A DNA stretch of 63,935 nt, taken from positions 1 to 63,935 of the IMG/VR virus record IMGVR_UViG_3300027974_000038, one strand, 5' to 3'. This DNA is from a virus. A program made the translations under genes and the position numbers. Below, piece after piece: positions 15,346 through 24,511 of this stretch. The notes beneath the pieces are model-generated. The model was given only the letters and a program-made list of their open reading frames with translations. It was not told the origin of the DNA and did no database searches. Numbering within the stretch: position 1 is the first letter of the stretch; every line of letters begins with the position of its first letter.

Positions 15346-16260
15346 TTACAATAAACTATGTTTAGTTATGTATTCAGCTAGTTCTTTAGCCCAAATTGCA
15401 TGTCCTTCAGGACTAGGGTGTATTCCAGTAATTGGGTCATCAATATTAGAATTTTCTATAAAAGATTTGAATGAGTTACTAGTCTGATTTTTGTTATAAT
15501 ATCTAATATCGTCAATTTCTGCCCAAAGATTTGAAAAATGAAATGGGGAAGCCTGTCTAACACCTAGATTTTTAGAATCAAAAAAGTTTGTATAACCCAA
15601 CATAGAATTGTCTAGCTTTTTTAGCTCATCATGTAAATCTAAATCTGTCCAATTACTAATATGCCTTACACCGCCTTCTCGAATTGTCCCGTTTCCTTGA
15701 TAAAATGCATTAAAGTGTAAAAATTTAATTCCATTTGATTTACAAAAATGTTCAAATGTGAGTAAATTGATTATATGTCTCACTATATATTCTTCAGGAT
15801 TCCAAAAATTCATAGCATAAATTTTCCAAAATTTATAAATGTCAGAATCCGTTGGGAAGCCAATACCATGCGGGCTAAGTCTATATATAAAACTTTCTGA
15901 TGGATTTGTTGGATTTTTGTACCAAAATTCTCTACGCTCCGGGGTAGTCCAACCGTGTATTATCATCAAGTTATCACTGGTAAAAGTTTTATTTTGTAAT
16001 CCTTGAAGTACAAAATTTATAGTTCTATTTAAGATTGCATTGTTATCATCAGCTACTCTACCAATATTAATTGTTCGTACATTTAGTTCCCTAGACAAAC
16101 AAGTTGGCCAAATTCTATCAACTCGATAACTATCATTTTCTATTAACAACTCAAGTTCCCAAACTGATTTTTCAGGGTATTTTGTAAAGAGCTCTGGTAG
16201 AAATATTTCAGAACCATATGTCCAACTGTCACCATTACAAATAATTACTTTATCATTCAT
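15346..16260 (-). CDS. SGNH/GDSL-type hydrolase-like protein
   Basis: The 304-residue protein opens with VIICNGDSWTYGSE, the GDS block I with the nucleophile Ser, and ends with TGIHPSPEGHAIWAKELAEY, matching block V (His of the catalytic dyad). The middle is not conserved to my eye. SGNH proteins in polysaccharide clusters add or remove acyl groups on sugars. There is no signal peptide, so it would act in the cytoplasm or on the virion. Start overlaps the nucleotidyltransferase gene by eight bases. Confidence 0.7.
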   Translation of the reverse strand: MNDKVIICNGDSWTYGSEIFLPELFTKYPEKSVWELELLIENDSYRVDRIWPTCLSRELNVRTINIGRVADDNNAILNRTINFVLQGLQNKTFTSDNLMIIHGWTTPERREFWYKNPTNPSESFIYRLSPHGIGFPTDSDIYKFWKIYAMNFWNPEEYIVRHIINLLTFEHFCKSNGIKFLHFNAFYQGNGTIREGGVRHISNWTDLDLHDELKKLDNSMLGYTNFFDSKNLGVRQASPFHFSNLWAEIDDIRYYNKNQTSNSFKSFIENSNIDDPITGIHPSPEGHAIWAKELAEYITKHSLL

Positions 16261-17806
16261 ATTCTATTCCTTGAAATAATTTAATTCCTAAATACCATAA
16301 AAATAAATCAAAAGGTGCGGCATGTAGAGGACTCATGTTCCAATATATGATTGGGATTAGCGTTTGTACTTTTTTGTAATCGTATCCTTGATTTATTATA
16401 AATTCTTTAAGTTGTTTTTGATATATTGTAATTTGATCTACACTTGGGATAGATAAAGTAACATTATCATTGTCTATTTTAATATCAAAATTATGTTCTT
16501 TAATTTTAGAATAGTTAATTATTAATCCACCTGCTAATTTAGCTAGATCATAATAGATATCGCCAAACTCAACTACATTACCAAATTCATGTCTCCAGTC
16601 TATTACTTTGAATTCACCGTCATTATTGATAATAGTATTATCAAAATGTAAATCACCATGAATGAAACCTGGCAATGTAGTATTGCTCAAATAGTCCCAA
16701 TCAATCTTATCTAAATAATAGCCATAATCATTAACTTTTACTCCATCAATAAAATTAATTTGTTTGAGGTTTGGATATTTTTCTAAAAACTTATTGACTC
16801 GTGATAGAGTTTTATTTTTATAAAATTCAATCGATGCATTAGTAATATCTATGTCTACCAACAACCAAACATCATCTTTTAACCAATTAAGATATGAAGC
16901 AAATATATTTGAATCATTACGTTCATATAATATTTTACCATCAAAATAATCATATGCCATAAAGTTACCAATATGTTCACAATTGGATGGGAAAACTGAA
17001 GGATTTTTTAATGTTTTAATATATTTTTTCTTTGGAGTTGATGAATCTAGCCACCATTTAACTACACGATTATTACAGATATAGGTTAATTCATTTTCTT
17101 TAGTGAAATCAAATTTTTGGCTTTTATTCAATTCAATTTGATAATTTATAGGATTACCAAAGTCCTGCCATGAGTTTAAATTGGCCACATTATCACCTAA
17201 CTGTATCGAGTAAATTAATTCTTCAGAATTAATTTGTTCTAAACTATCAAAAAAATTCTTATACTCATGTATGTACATTAGCCCAGTAAAGGCCTTATTT
17301 GTATGCGGGGTATGTTGTTTAAATGTTATTTTACTAATTTTTTGATTGTCATCCACGTCAAACATAGTATACAAATGTGTGTCTTTTTCTAAAATTGTCT
17401 TTACAAAATAACAATTTTTATCTGTTACTTTATCAACAATTGATTCATTAAAATAAGTATCACAGGGTACGTACCAAAATGGACCGTTTACCTTTTCTCT
17501 GCAATGTCGTAATGTATATGAAGTTCCAGATTTACTACTAACATAGTCATCTATTTGAACAAATTCAATATCTCGATTAGCATACGCTATTTTACAAAAG
17601 TCTTTAATTTGATCGGCCAAGAAACCAACTGGAATGATAAATTTAGCATCTACAGGAAATTGATCAATAATGTGTGATATGACTGGTTTAAATTTATAGG
17701 GCAGTAATGCTTTGTTAAGATTTTTTGTATAATTTTTCATTCTACTGCCCAATCCAGCAGTAGGTATAATAACAATGCTATTCGTGCTCGTATCTAATTC
17801 TACCAT
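16253..17806 (-). CDS. Fused sugar/choline-type nucleotidyltransferase and APH/choline-kinase-like phosphotransferase
   Basis: The N-terminal domain has the nucleotidyltransferase signature VIIPTAGLGSRMKNYTKNLN followed by KALLPYKFKPV, and a metal-site strand in FWYVPCDTYF. The C-terminal half is a kinase-like domain with HGDLHFDN (near residue 385, catalytic Asp) and VIDWRHEFG (metal-binding Asp). Such fusions phosphorylate an alcohol or sugar and then activate it as an NDP/CMP derivative. The start was placed at ATG 17806 because GAGG lies eight bases upstream; a longer frame to 17845 overlaps the cupin gene more. It is the natural activating enzyme for the product of the neighbouring aldolase, phosphatase and dehydrogenase-like proteins. 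Confidence 0.8.
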   Translation of the reverse strand: MVELDTSTNSIVIIPTAGLGSRMKNYTKNLNKALLPYKFKPVISHIIDQFPVDAKFIIPVGFLADQIKDFCKIAYANRDIEFVQIDDYVSSKSGTSYTLRHCREKVNGPFWYVPCDTYFNESIVDKVTDKNCYFVKTILEKDTHLYTMFDVDDNQKISKITFKQHTPHTNKAFTGLMYIHEYKNFFDSLEQINSEELIYSIQLGDNVANLNSWQDFGNPINYQIELNKSQKFDFTKENELTYICNNRVVKWWLDSSTPKKKYIKTLKNPSVFPSNCEHIGNFMAYDYFDGKILYERNDSNIFASYLNWLKDDVWLLVDIDITNASIEFYKNKTLSRVNKFLEKYPNLKQINFIDGVKVNDYGYYLDKIDWDYLSNTTLPGFIHGDLHFDNTIINNDGEFKVIDWRHEFGNVVEFGDIYYDLAKLAGGLIINYSKIKEHNFDIKIDNDNVTLSIPSVDQITIYQKQLKEFIINQGYDYKKVQTLIPIIYWNMSPLHAAPFDLFLWYLGIKLFQGIEYE

Positions 17807-18218
17807 GCGTTCTACCTCGATCATCTTGTAATCTAAAAACATCATCTAGCTCAGGAGAACTCATCTCGATAAATTCTAAGTCTGTATTTGAATTTGCTAT
17901 AACACGATGTACATATCCTGGGAATATATGAAAAACTATGCCAGGACTGAGCAGTATTATATCAAATGTTTTTTCATATTCTTCCACTTCATTGGCAGGC
18001 ATACCTTTTTCTAAAAAAGTTGATATATCAAATACCTGTTTACTGCGACGTAAAATCCCAGTGCCATTTAATACATAACTAGTTTCTATTTTATGCTGAT
18101 GTACTTGAAGACTAGTTCGATGTCCGGCCAAAAATAATATTTTTTTACCAGCGTATGGGGTACTTGTACCATCAGCTATCCATAATTCTTCACCCCAGTG
18201 TTTTTTTACAATTTTCAT
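17778..18218 (-). CDS. Cupin-domain protein, mannose-6-phosphate isomerase type II-like
   Basis: The start was placed at the ATG giving MKIVKKHWGEELWIADG, just after the upstream stop; a longer frame to 18251 runs back into the previous gene. The W-GEE-W opening and HRTSLQVHQHKIETSYVLNG with a second metal His in GYVHRVIANS match single-domain cupins of the ManC C-terminal/phosphomannose isomerase type. It could isomerise a hexose phosphate feeding the nucleotidyltransferase encoded next, or bind a sugar nucleotide. Only the metal-site pattern is seen; substrate is inferred. A perfect TATAAATA octamer sits five bases before the ATG. Confidence 0.72.
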   Translation of the reverse strand: MKIVKKHWGEELWIADGTSTPYAGKKILFLAGHRTSLQVHQHKIETSYVLNGTGILRRSKQVFDISTFLEKGMPANEVEEYEKTFDIILLSPGIVFHIFPGYVHRVIANSNTDLEFIEMSSPELDDVFRLQDDRGRTHGRIRYEHE

Positions 18219-18223
18219 ATTTT

Positions 18224-18231
18224 TATTTATA
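18224..18231 (-). promoter_or_regulatory. Exact T4-late consensus octamer directly before the cupin gene
   Basis: Minus-strand TATAAATA in the 14-base gap between the stop at 18233 and the cupin ATG at 18218. Transcription would start at about the ATG, giving a leaderless late message for the cupin-nucleotidyltransferase-SGNH-dehydrogenase-phosphatase-aldolase run. The DNA is AT-rich, so a chance match is possible; position is the only support. Confidence 0.4.
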
Positions 18232-18232
18232 G

Positions 18233-19030
18233 CTATCCTGGTCCTTGCCAAATAAAGGGGGGATCACTGCCATAGTATTGTTGTTCACAATCGTAACACT
18301 CTTTAAAATTTAATGGATCAAGGTGTTTGCATTCTTCTCGAAATATTGAATATCCATTTTGATATTCAATAATGTCATTTTTAATCTTTTTATATTTGAT
18401 ATTCATTAGTTTCATATAATCTATAAATTCTAATGTTTTAAAATCATTTTCTAACCAATATTTATACAAGTAAAACCAATATTCACTAGCTTTTAACATA
18501 TTACTAGCACTAGCAACCCAAAATACATCATCGATTCTAGTATCAATTAAATTATCAACTAAAAATATTTCTTGATTTAAATTATATTGATTTATTGCAT
18601 TTTTTAAACTTCTATAAGAAGGAAATATAACATCAGTTCTTAATTTTACCATTACATCATATTGTTGATACTCAGAAGCCATTAAGACACTTTTTTGCCA
18701 CGAATAAAATAATGGGACCCAATTCCCCCCAATTGATAATTTTCCATGTTTAGCTTCTATGCTAGATAAACATTCATTATAATTTTCAATTTCAATTTTT
18801 TTAGGCTGATATATCTGTTTAAGTTCTTCAAATCTTTCCATTGGGACTTGTGTGACTGGTCTAGGCTTAAAGGCTGTTGGACCCCAATGCTTACTTCGTA
18901 ACTGCTCAATATCCCATGTGTGTATAAAAAAATCGCATTGGTCCCACAAATCTCCTATAAATCTTTTTAGATTAATAGATGATAATGTAGAAGTTCGAGT
19001 CTGACCACTAAAACATATTGCTATTTTCAT
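18233..19030 (-). CDS. Putative glycosyltransferase-like protein (MKIA-CFSGQ family, copy 1)
   Basis: The 265-residue protein opens MKIAICFSGQTRTSTLS and has a charged pattern VMVKLRTDVIFPS (about 126-138) in the position where GT-A enzymes carry their metal-binding acidic residues. It is one of three adjacent relatives with the same opening and similar spacing, and is best considered a glycosyltransferase-like family of unknown specificity. Four bases overlap the next gene upstream. Two features favour a real enzyme: HTWDIEQLRSKHWG after strand 2 and the conserved RTD. Confidence 0.55.
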   Translation of the reverse strand: MKIAICFSGQTRTSTLSSINLKRFIGDLWDQCDFFIHTWDIEQLRSKHWGPTAFKPRPVTQVPMERFEELKQIYQPKKIEIENYNECLSSIEAKHGKLSIGGNWVPLFYSWQKSVLMASEYQQYDVMVKLRTDVIFPSYRSLKNAINQYNLNQEIFLVDNLIDTRIDDVFWVASASNMLKASEYWFYLYKYWLENDFKTLEFIDYMKLMNIKYKKIKNDIIEYQNGYSIFREECKHLDPLNFKECYDCEQQYYGSDPPFIWQGPG

Positions 19031-19701
19031 CTTAAATCTCTAGGTATAATATTTTTTATAGCCAGCCATTTCCAAACTAATGCTTTATAATGCATGTTCT
19101 TATAAGCGGAGTCATAATAATCTGATTTTAATATTTGATACAGTGCTCCGTTACTATAATATCTATGAAAATTATTAACGACATCCATGGTCAATGAAGA
19201 ACCAAAACAAAAGTCAGTATTAAATCTAGGAGTTTTGTAATCAGAATATTCTACACTATATTTCCCAAATACACTATTAGGATAATTATCAATGCCTATA
19301 TTTGTAATAGTATTAAATAATTCACCTTGACAATCAACGCTAAAATTAATATTTACTACAATATTGAATACTATGTCATGATCTATTTCATATTTCCTTT
19401 TTAAGGTATTCACTTTCATCATACTATTAGTTATATCTGTATATTTGTCGGGTCTATTGTGTATTGCAGTTACTTCAGTTAAACAACTTGGAACGGCGTT
19501 CAATTTAATATTCAAATCCGTATAATATTCATTATCTTTTATGACATAGGGTGTATCTATAATAGTAGATGTAAATCCATCATTATTAAATTCAGTATAT
19601 GAATGAGCAAATAGGCAATAGTTGCTTACTTTAGGATAAAGTAAATTTCTCATATCCTTATAGTTAAATCCATTACCAAATAAACAAATTGCTATATTCA
19701 T
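19027..19701 (-). CDS. Putative glycosyltransferase-like protein (MKIA-CFSGQ family, degenerate copy 2)
   Basis: The 224-residue protein opens MNIAICLFGNGFNYKDMRNL and shares the overall plan of its two neighbours, but where they have RTD or RPD it has VFNIVVNINFS, so the acidic metal site appears lost. It is also the shortest of the three. It overlaps both neighbours by four bases and is intact as a reading frame, so it may have become a non-catalytic partner or acquired a different reaction. Relationship to the neighbours rests on the shared opening and gene order only. Confidence 0.5.
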   Translation of the reverse strand: MNIAICLFGNGFNYKDMRNLLYPKVSNYCLFAHSYTEFNNDGFTSTIIDTPYVIKDNEYYTDLNIKLNAVPSCLTEVTAIHNRPDKYTDITNSMMKVNTLKRKYEIDHDIVFNIVVNINFSVDCQGELFNTITNIGIDNYPNSVFGKYSVEYSDYKTPRFNTDFCFGSSLTMDVVNNFHRYYSNGALYQILKSDYYDSAYKNMHYKALVWKWLAIKNIIPRDLR

Positions 19702-20480
19702 ATGCTCGTATTTAATATTTCATTACCTTGAAGGAATCCCTTTCGTGCCATTGATTCAGCAGTAACTACGACTCTAGGATCAACGTTTGCAAAATCTAAA
19801 TCTATCCCGATACTTTTTATATAATAATAAAAAATATATTCAGGAGGGGATCCTGGAATTAAATCTATTTCGTCTATAAATCTTAATGCATCAATAAACC
19901 AACTAATTTGATCAAATGTAAAACTATCACAATGATAATATACATCGCCTATTGCATATTTGTCTAATTCCTTAGAAAATCTTCTATGTATAGTATACAC
20001 TGTGTTAGGTTTTACTTTGTCAATAGTTGGTCTGCTCTCAAATATAGAATCAGGACGCATACGAATAACAATATCATATTCAAAATTATTTTCTAATTCA
20101 TACTGTCTTTTTAAATTCGCCGATTTCATTAAACTATAAAATTGATTTCGATGCCAAGGTATTAATCTATTGGCTACTTTTTTTGAATACCAATTTTCTA
20201 AATTTGGCAAAACTTGAACATCGCCCCATATCTTTTTAGATCCAAATTCAATTTTTTTAGGCTTTAATGAATCTATTATAGTTTGTTTTTCATCAGCAGT
20301 TAATAATACATCCTCTGGAATTTTATCATATCCATTTTTAGATCCTTCAGGAACTGAGTTATAATCCCAAAAATGGCAGAAATAATCAACATCCCCAAGC
20401 GGGGTTAAATTATCTATCCAATTTTGATAACAATATTTCCAAGTTCTTACTTGGCCACTAAAACATACTGCTATTTTCAT
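19698..20480 (-). CDS. Putative glycosyltransferase-like protein (MKIA-CFSGQ family, copy 3)
   Basis: The start was placed at the ATG giving MKIAVCFSGQVRTWKYCYQ, which matches the openings of the two downstream relatives and overlaps the upstream stop (ATGA); an upstream ATG would add three residues. The protein has VDYFCHFWDYNSVPEG near residue 35 and the acidic motif DIVIRMRPDSIFES in the middle. The RPD pattern parallels RTD in copy 1. Likely a GT-A-type transferase; donor and acceptor unknown. Confidence 0.58.
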   Translation of the reverse strand: MKIAVCFSGQVRTWKYCYQNWIDNLTPLGDVDYFCHFWDYNSVPEGSKNGYDKIPEDVLLTADEKQTIIDSLKPKKIEFGSKKIWGDVQVLPNLENWYSKKVANRLIPWHRNQFYSLMKSANLKRQYELENNFEYDIVIRMRPDSIFESRPTIDKVKPNTVYTIHRRFSKELDKYAIGDVYYHCDSFTFDQISWFIDALRFIDEIDLIPGSPPEYIFYYYIKSIGIDLDFANVDPRVVVTAESMARKGFLQGNEILNTSI

Positions 20481-21454
20481 TTTTTCCATTTTTCGAGTAG
20501 CTCTTGAAAGTACTGTTTTTTGACTAAATGATCATAAATTTGTTCAGAAAAATTGAAATGAGAGTTAGGTCCCCAATGCAGTGCATCACGAGCAATTTCA
20601 TATGGAAATTTTTTTTTATAAATACCTGGATAAAATCTATCAAACTCTTTGTCAAATACTAGTGAACCTGGGATATAGTGATCTTGCAATTCGTACGGAA
20701 TGGATGTATCTAGATTTAAATTTCCTTCAACGGCATTAGAAATCATATCTGAGTTGAATTCACCATTCCAAAAAGCAAATGCCCAATTAATTTGCTCAGT
20801 CATTAAAAAATATTTCAAAAACAATAAATTTTTAAAAGCTGAGTTATAACTATCTCTATAATTAAGCATGCCTAATAATGCTGAATGAGTTCGTTTTAGC
20901 TCAACGAATGCATCATTTGGGGGAGTATAGTTATGTATAAAATTAAAAGTTGTCATCCTATTTAAGGGTTTACAATCTAGTATTACTTCTTTTCGCGTAA
21001 CTCCTGGCATCATAAAAAAAACAAAATCAGGTTTAAAATTATTTTTAATTGTTAGATATGTGTATCTAACCATTGAATCAATTGCGTGACCTCCACGTGA
21101 TACATTATATAGGTTTATTGGTTTTCCTATTTCTTTTGAAATTTGATCATTTAAAAAACTAGCCCAAATATGTTCTATTGGAAGACCAGTTCCCTCGGTT
21201 ACTGAACACCCCACGTACAATATTTTAATAGGATCATGATTGTCAAATTCAGATGATCTAAAACCTAAAGAATTAAATTTATAAACAAATTCGTCTTTAC
21301 CATAAGTTTTAATATTTTTTTTTATATTTTGAGCCCATGCTTCCTCATTGTCCGCCCCAGAAGAGTTAAAAGTTTTATTTCGAAGAGTATATTCATGATA
21401 ATTCATGCCAGTATCCAGTGTATCCCATAAATTAATTACATTAAGCATACTCAT
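20477..21454 (-). CDS. SGNH-hydrolase-like protein with modified block I
   Basis: The 325-residue protein has IKILYVGCSVTEGTGLP (about 77-93), a block I in which GDS is replaced by GCS, then NVSRGGHAIDSMVRY (block II Gly region), FVFFMMPGVTRKE (block III) and ALHWGPNSHFNFSEQI near the C-terminus with a His in the place of block V. The Ser nucleophile is kept. A sugar O-acyl transfer or esterase role would suit the glycan block, but activity is inferred. No signal peptide. It follows the radical SAM gene by four bases and runs into the glycosyltransferase-like trio. Confidence 0.68.
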   Translation of the reverse strand: MSMLNVINLWDTLDTGMNYHEYTLRNKTFNSSGADNEEAWAQNIKKNIKTYGKDEFVYKFNSLGFRSSEFDNHDPIKILYVGCSVTEGTGLPIEHIWASFLNDQISKEIGKPINLYNVSRGGHAIDSMVRYTYLTIKNNFKPDFVFFMMPGVTRKEVILDCKPLNRMTTFNFIHNYTPPNDAFVELKRTHSALLGMLNYRDSYNSAFKNLLFLKYFLMTEQINWAFAFWNGEFNSDMISNAVEGNLNLDTSIPYELQDHYIPGSLVFDKEFDRFYPGIYKKKFPYEIARDALHWGPNSHFNFSEQIYDHLVKKQYFQELLEKWKK

Positions 21455-21458
21455 TTTA

Positions 21459-23045
21459 TTAGATATTTCCTTTTTTTTCTATGGGATTTTGGTATCCTTC
21501 TATTGGTTTAACATAGTTTTTACTACCTGGATTTGGATGAGTTGGTTTTAAAATCCATTTTTCTTGATTTGCCTTTTCTATTAATTGTTCTAGATGACTT
21601 GATTCCAATACGCTGTCTCCACTAATTAATTTTATTAATGGAGCAATATTAGTTTCAGGAATAGAATCATACCATTCTGAAAGTTCTGGAAAAACTTTTT
21701 TAAAATCCTTACCTCTTCTTTGATCATATTGCATGAAAAAACTTTTAAAATCTCTTTGTCTAGATTCTAAACTACTAGTATGGTTATGCCCTACATTCAA
21801 TTCTCGAAGATAGGATACAAGCCTTTTGATCCCTTCATATTCCATTTGATTTATAAGTCGATTGCCTTGTAAATCTACATTTTCTTGTCCACTCCATTTA
21901 GCATCAATCCAAGTTTCTATTTTATTAGATAGTTCAACTCTTATATTTTCTGGTAATACTAATGGACTCATAAAACTAGGAAAACGTAATATATTAAAAC
22001 TCATATGACAATGATCACGCCCATATTGACGTCGAATAGACAACATTTCTTCCATGAATTCCACAATACTAAAAAGACATAGAGCATTGATAGTCATCAT
22101 GATATGTGTAGATTTACATTTTCCCTTAGAAATCATCATACGTAAATTATCTAGCCAAACAGACCAATCTAACCCGTCTCTAATATATTCTGCTTGATTG
22201 CCAAAGCATTCATTACTGGTATATAAACGAAAATTTTTAAAACTATGTGTAGATTTGCATAATCTTTCAATAAGCTGTTGTTTGGCTCCTAAATTGCTAT
22301 TAACTGCCAATCCAACATCACATTCAGGATGCTGTTCCCACCAATCTATTAATCGCCAAAAATCTTGGCTCATGGTGGCCTCGCCGCCAGTAATTCTTAA
22401 TTCACGTAGGCTATGTTGTAAATCACCTTCCCACCATTTCCAAAATGCAGCTATGTATGGATTATCTAAGTTTTTGATTCCATAAGGCTGAGCCCAAGTA
22501 CCATCCTGTTGATATGCCCCTCCGCCATCGCTAACTAAGTTTTGATAAAAGCCATGAGTTTTGATGTCAGTCATCCAAGTAGTGCTAAAACTAGGATTAC
22601 AATAGCTACAGGCAAAATTACAATTAGCATCAAACGCTATTTCCAAAGTCTTTAAATCTACATCTAAGTTACTGCCAAAAATATTTTTAGCATCTTGTAA
22701 TTCCTGCTCTGTGTAAAGTAAACTTTTATAAACACGATCACTAACCTTATCCTCGCCCAACCCCTCAATTTTCCAACAATAATCACATTCTTCGGGTTTC
22801 TTACCTTGAAGCATTTGCTCTCTCATTAATTTTTTATATTTGGTATTATGTAATGCTTTTGGGTTATCCCTTAATTCTTCTAAAGGTATTTTATGTGAAG
22901 GTGGATGATGGCAACTAGTTGTTGTGCCACTTCCTAACCAGATAGTTGCATTATACCATTTAGCCCCACAAAAACCAGGGCCTATAGAATTTAATACTCT
23001 ATCTCTATATTCTACGTTACTTTCGTTATTTGGTTTATGCATCAT
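21459..23045 (-). CDS. Radical SAM protein, twitch-domain type (copy 1)
   Basis: The 528-residue protein has the radical SAM cluster motif C142-x3-C146-x2-C149 in CNFACSYCNPSFSTTW, which binds a 4Fe-4S cluster and S-adenosylmethionine, and LRELRITGGEATMS later for SAM and radical handling. N-terminal to it are further Cys/His groups (FCGAKW, TSCHHPPSHK, CDYCWK) that could hold an auxiliary cluster, typical of the twitch-type proteins. The reaction is unknown; relatives act on peptides or sugars. It is 10 bases after a second, related radical SAM gene and should be co-expressed with it. A Shine-Dalgarno AGGA lies before the ATG pair. Confidence 0.85.
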   Translation of the reverse strand: MMHKPNNESNVEYRDRVLNSIGPGFCGAKWYNATIWLGSGTTTSCHHPPSHKIPLEELRDNPKALHNTKYKKLMREQMLQGKKPEECDYCWKIEGLGEDKVSDRVYKSLLYTEQELQDAKNIFGSNLDVDLKTLEIAFDANCNFACSYCNPSFSTTWMTDIKTHGFYQNLVSDGGGAYQQDGTWAQPYGIKNLDNPYIAAFWKWWEGDLQHSLRELRITGGEATMSQDFWRLIDWWEQHPECDVGLAVNSNLGAKQQLIERLCKSTHSFKNFRLYTSNECFGNQAEYIRDGLDWSVWLDNLRMMISKGKCKSTHIMMTINALCLFSIVEFMEEMLSIRRQYGRDHCHMSFNILRFPSFMSPLVLPENIRVELSNKIETWIDAKWSGQENVDLQGNRLINQMEYEGIKRLVSYLRELNVGHNHTSSLESRQRDFKSFFMQYDQRRGKDFKKVFPELSEWYDSIPETNIAPLIKLISGDSVLESSHLEQLIEKANQEKWILKPTHPNPGSKNYVKPIEGYQNPIEKKGNI

Positions 23046-23054
23046 AATTAATTC

Positions 23055-24509
23055 CTAGTAAGGTCCTTGTGTTTGCCACTTTTTAGTATACATTTTACAT
23101 TTCTGATAAAAATCAGCTAATTCTGGAAAAGTTTCTTTAAAATTAGTGCCGCGGCGTCGATCATATTCTGTGATATATTCTGCAAATTGTGCTCTTAATG
23201 GATCAATCCTAGAAGGATCAGAATGGTTTCTTATCATTTCATCCCTCACAGTATAAAATACACGCTCAATTCTATTTACTTCGTAATCAAAGAAGCCTTT
23301 ACCACAAAGTGGTGGCCAATTTAGTTGATGAAGATTTTTAAACATATGGGTAACTACGTCTTCAAGCATGGGCAAAAATTTGACATCAGCGACCCATGGT
23401 GCTAAAAACTCAGGCCAACGAATATAAGGTACATCCAATGATACTGGATTTTTACGAATAGGTTGTTGAGTATATTGACATTTCATATCAATGATATCAT
23501 TCATCAATAATTTAAAACTGGGCAAACTAAGAATATTGTAAGCAGCCATAATTGTTAATTGACTATCAGGAATTTCAGATAATACGCGATGACAATTTTT
23601 TAACCATTGATCATAATTTAATCCAAATCTAATATATTCAGCCTGTTTGCCGTGTGCTTCATTACTGGTATAAATTTTAAACTTTCGTATTGCTTTTTTT
23701 TCTTGAACAATTTTCATCTTATCAATAAATTTGTTCATAATCTCCAGAGGAACATCAAGATTAGTATTAATATTAAATTCTAAATTTGGTTGAGGATTAT
23801 CGATTAAATGATCCAATACTCTAAATACTTGTTTACTTAATAATGGCTCTCCACCTGTAATTCTAAAAACATGTAAATCTTTAACAAGATCAGGCCACCA
23901 TTTCCAAAAAGCTTCCATGTATGGATTGTGATGTGATACTGGAATTGGCATCGAGCCCTTTTCTTTTAAATAATCTAAACTATGCATTGTCATATTTGTC
24001 AAATTATAAGGACCATGCTGTTCTATTTCTTGACGCCAAGTAGAAGAAAAAGTTGGTGAACAATAAGCACACTTAAAATTACATACAGTATCAAATGATA
24101 CTTCTAGATATGTAGGGTTGACGTCGAAATCCCAAGGTTTAGATTGAATTTGTTCTAGATATGGTCTAGCCCAAGGCTCAGCACTTTTTGTAATTCTGTC
24201 ACTAAAAACAACATTTTCATTAATATTTGTTTGAGCATCCTCTACTCTCCAACAATAATTACATTCAACAGGTCGTTGGCCTTCCATCATCTGTTTTCTT
24301 AATAATTTTTTATGTAAAGTGTTATGTAAAGCAGTATGATTTTCTTCTACTTCTTCTATAGGTATTTTATGTGGTGCTGGATGATGACAACTATGCGTTA
24401 ACCCTGCTCCTAGATGAAGTGTAACTTGATTCCATTTAGCTAGACAAAAACTAGGACTAGTTTTATCAAGTGATTCCTTTGTTTGTCTAAATGCTTCAAA
24501 ATTATCCAT
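23055..24509 (-). CDS. Radical SAM protein, twitch-domain type (copy 2)
   Basis: The 484-residue protein carries C143-x3-C147-x2-C150 in CNFKCAYCSPTFSSTW and the downstream HVFRITGGEPLLS motif. Its N-terminal Cys/His groups (FCLAKW, SCHHPAPHKIP, CNYCWR) align with those of the neighbouring paralogue, and both proteins share KLL/KLM and EYIRDGL/EYIRFGL segments. The two are clearly duplicates that have diverged widely outside these motifs, so they may work as a pair on one substrate or carry out successive steps. Upstream gene stop and this ATG are two bases apart. Confidence 0.85.
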   Translation of the reverse strand: MDNFEAFRQTKESLDKTSPSFCLAKWNQVTLHLGAGLTHSCHHPAPHKIPIEEVEENHTALHNTLHKKLLRKQMMEGQRPVECNYCWRVEDAQTNINENVVFSDRITKSAEPWARPYLEQIQSKPWDFDVNPTYLEVSFDTVCNFKCAYCSPTFSSTWRQEIEQHGPYNLTNMTMHSLDYLKEKGSMPIPVSHHNPYMEAFWKWWPDLVKDLHVFRITGGEPLLSKQVFRVLDHLIDNPQPNLEFNINTNLDVPLEIMNKFIDKMKIVQEKKAIRKFKIYTSNEAHGKQAEYIRFGLNYDQWLKNCHRVLSEIPDSQLTIMAAYNILSLPSFKLLMNDIIDMKCQYTQQPIRKNPVSLDVPYIRWPEFLAPWVADVKFLPMLEDVVTHMFKNLHQLNWPPLCGKGFFDYEVNRIERVFYTVRDEMIRNHSDPSRIDPLRAQFAEYITEYDRRRGTNFKETFPELADFYQKCKMYTKKWQTQGPY

Positions 24510-24511
24510 TA

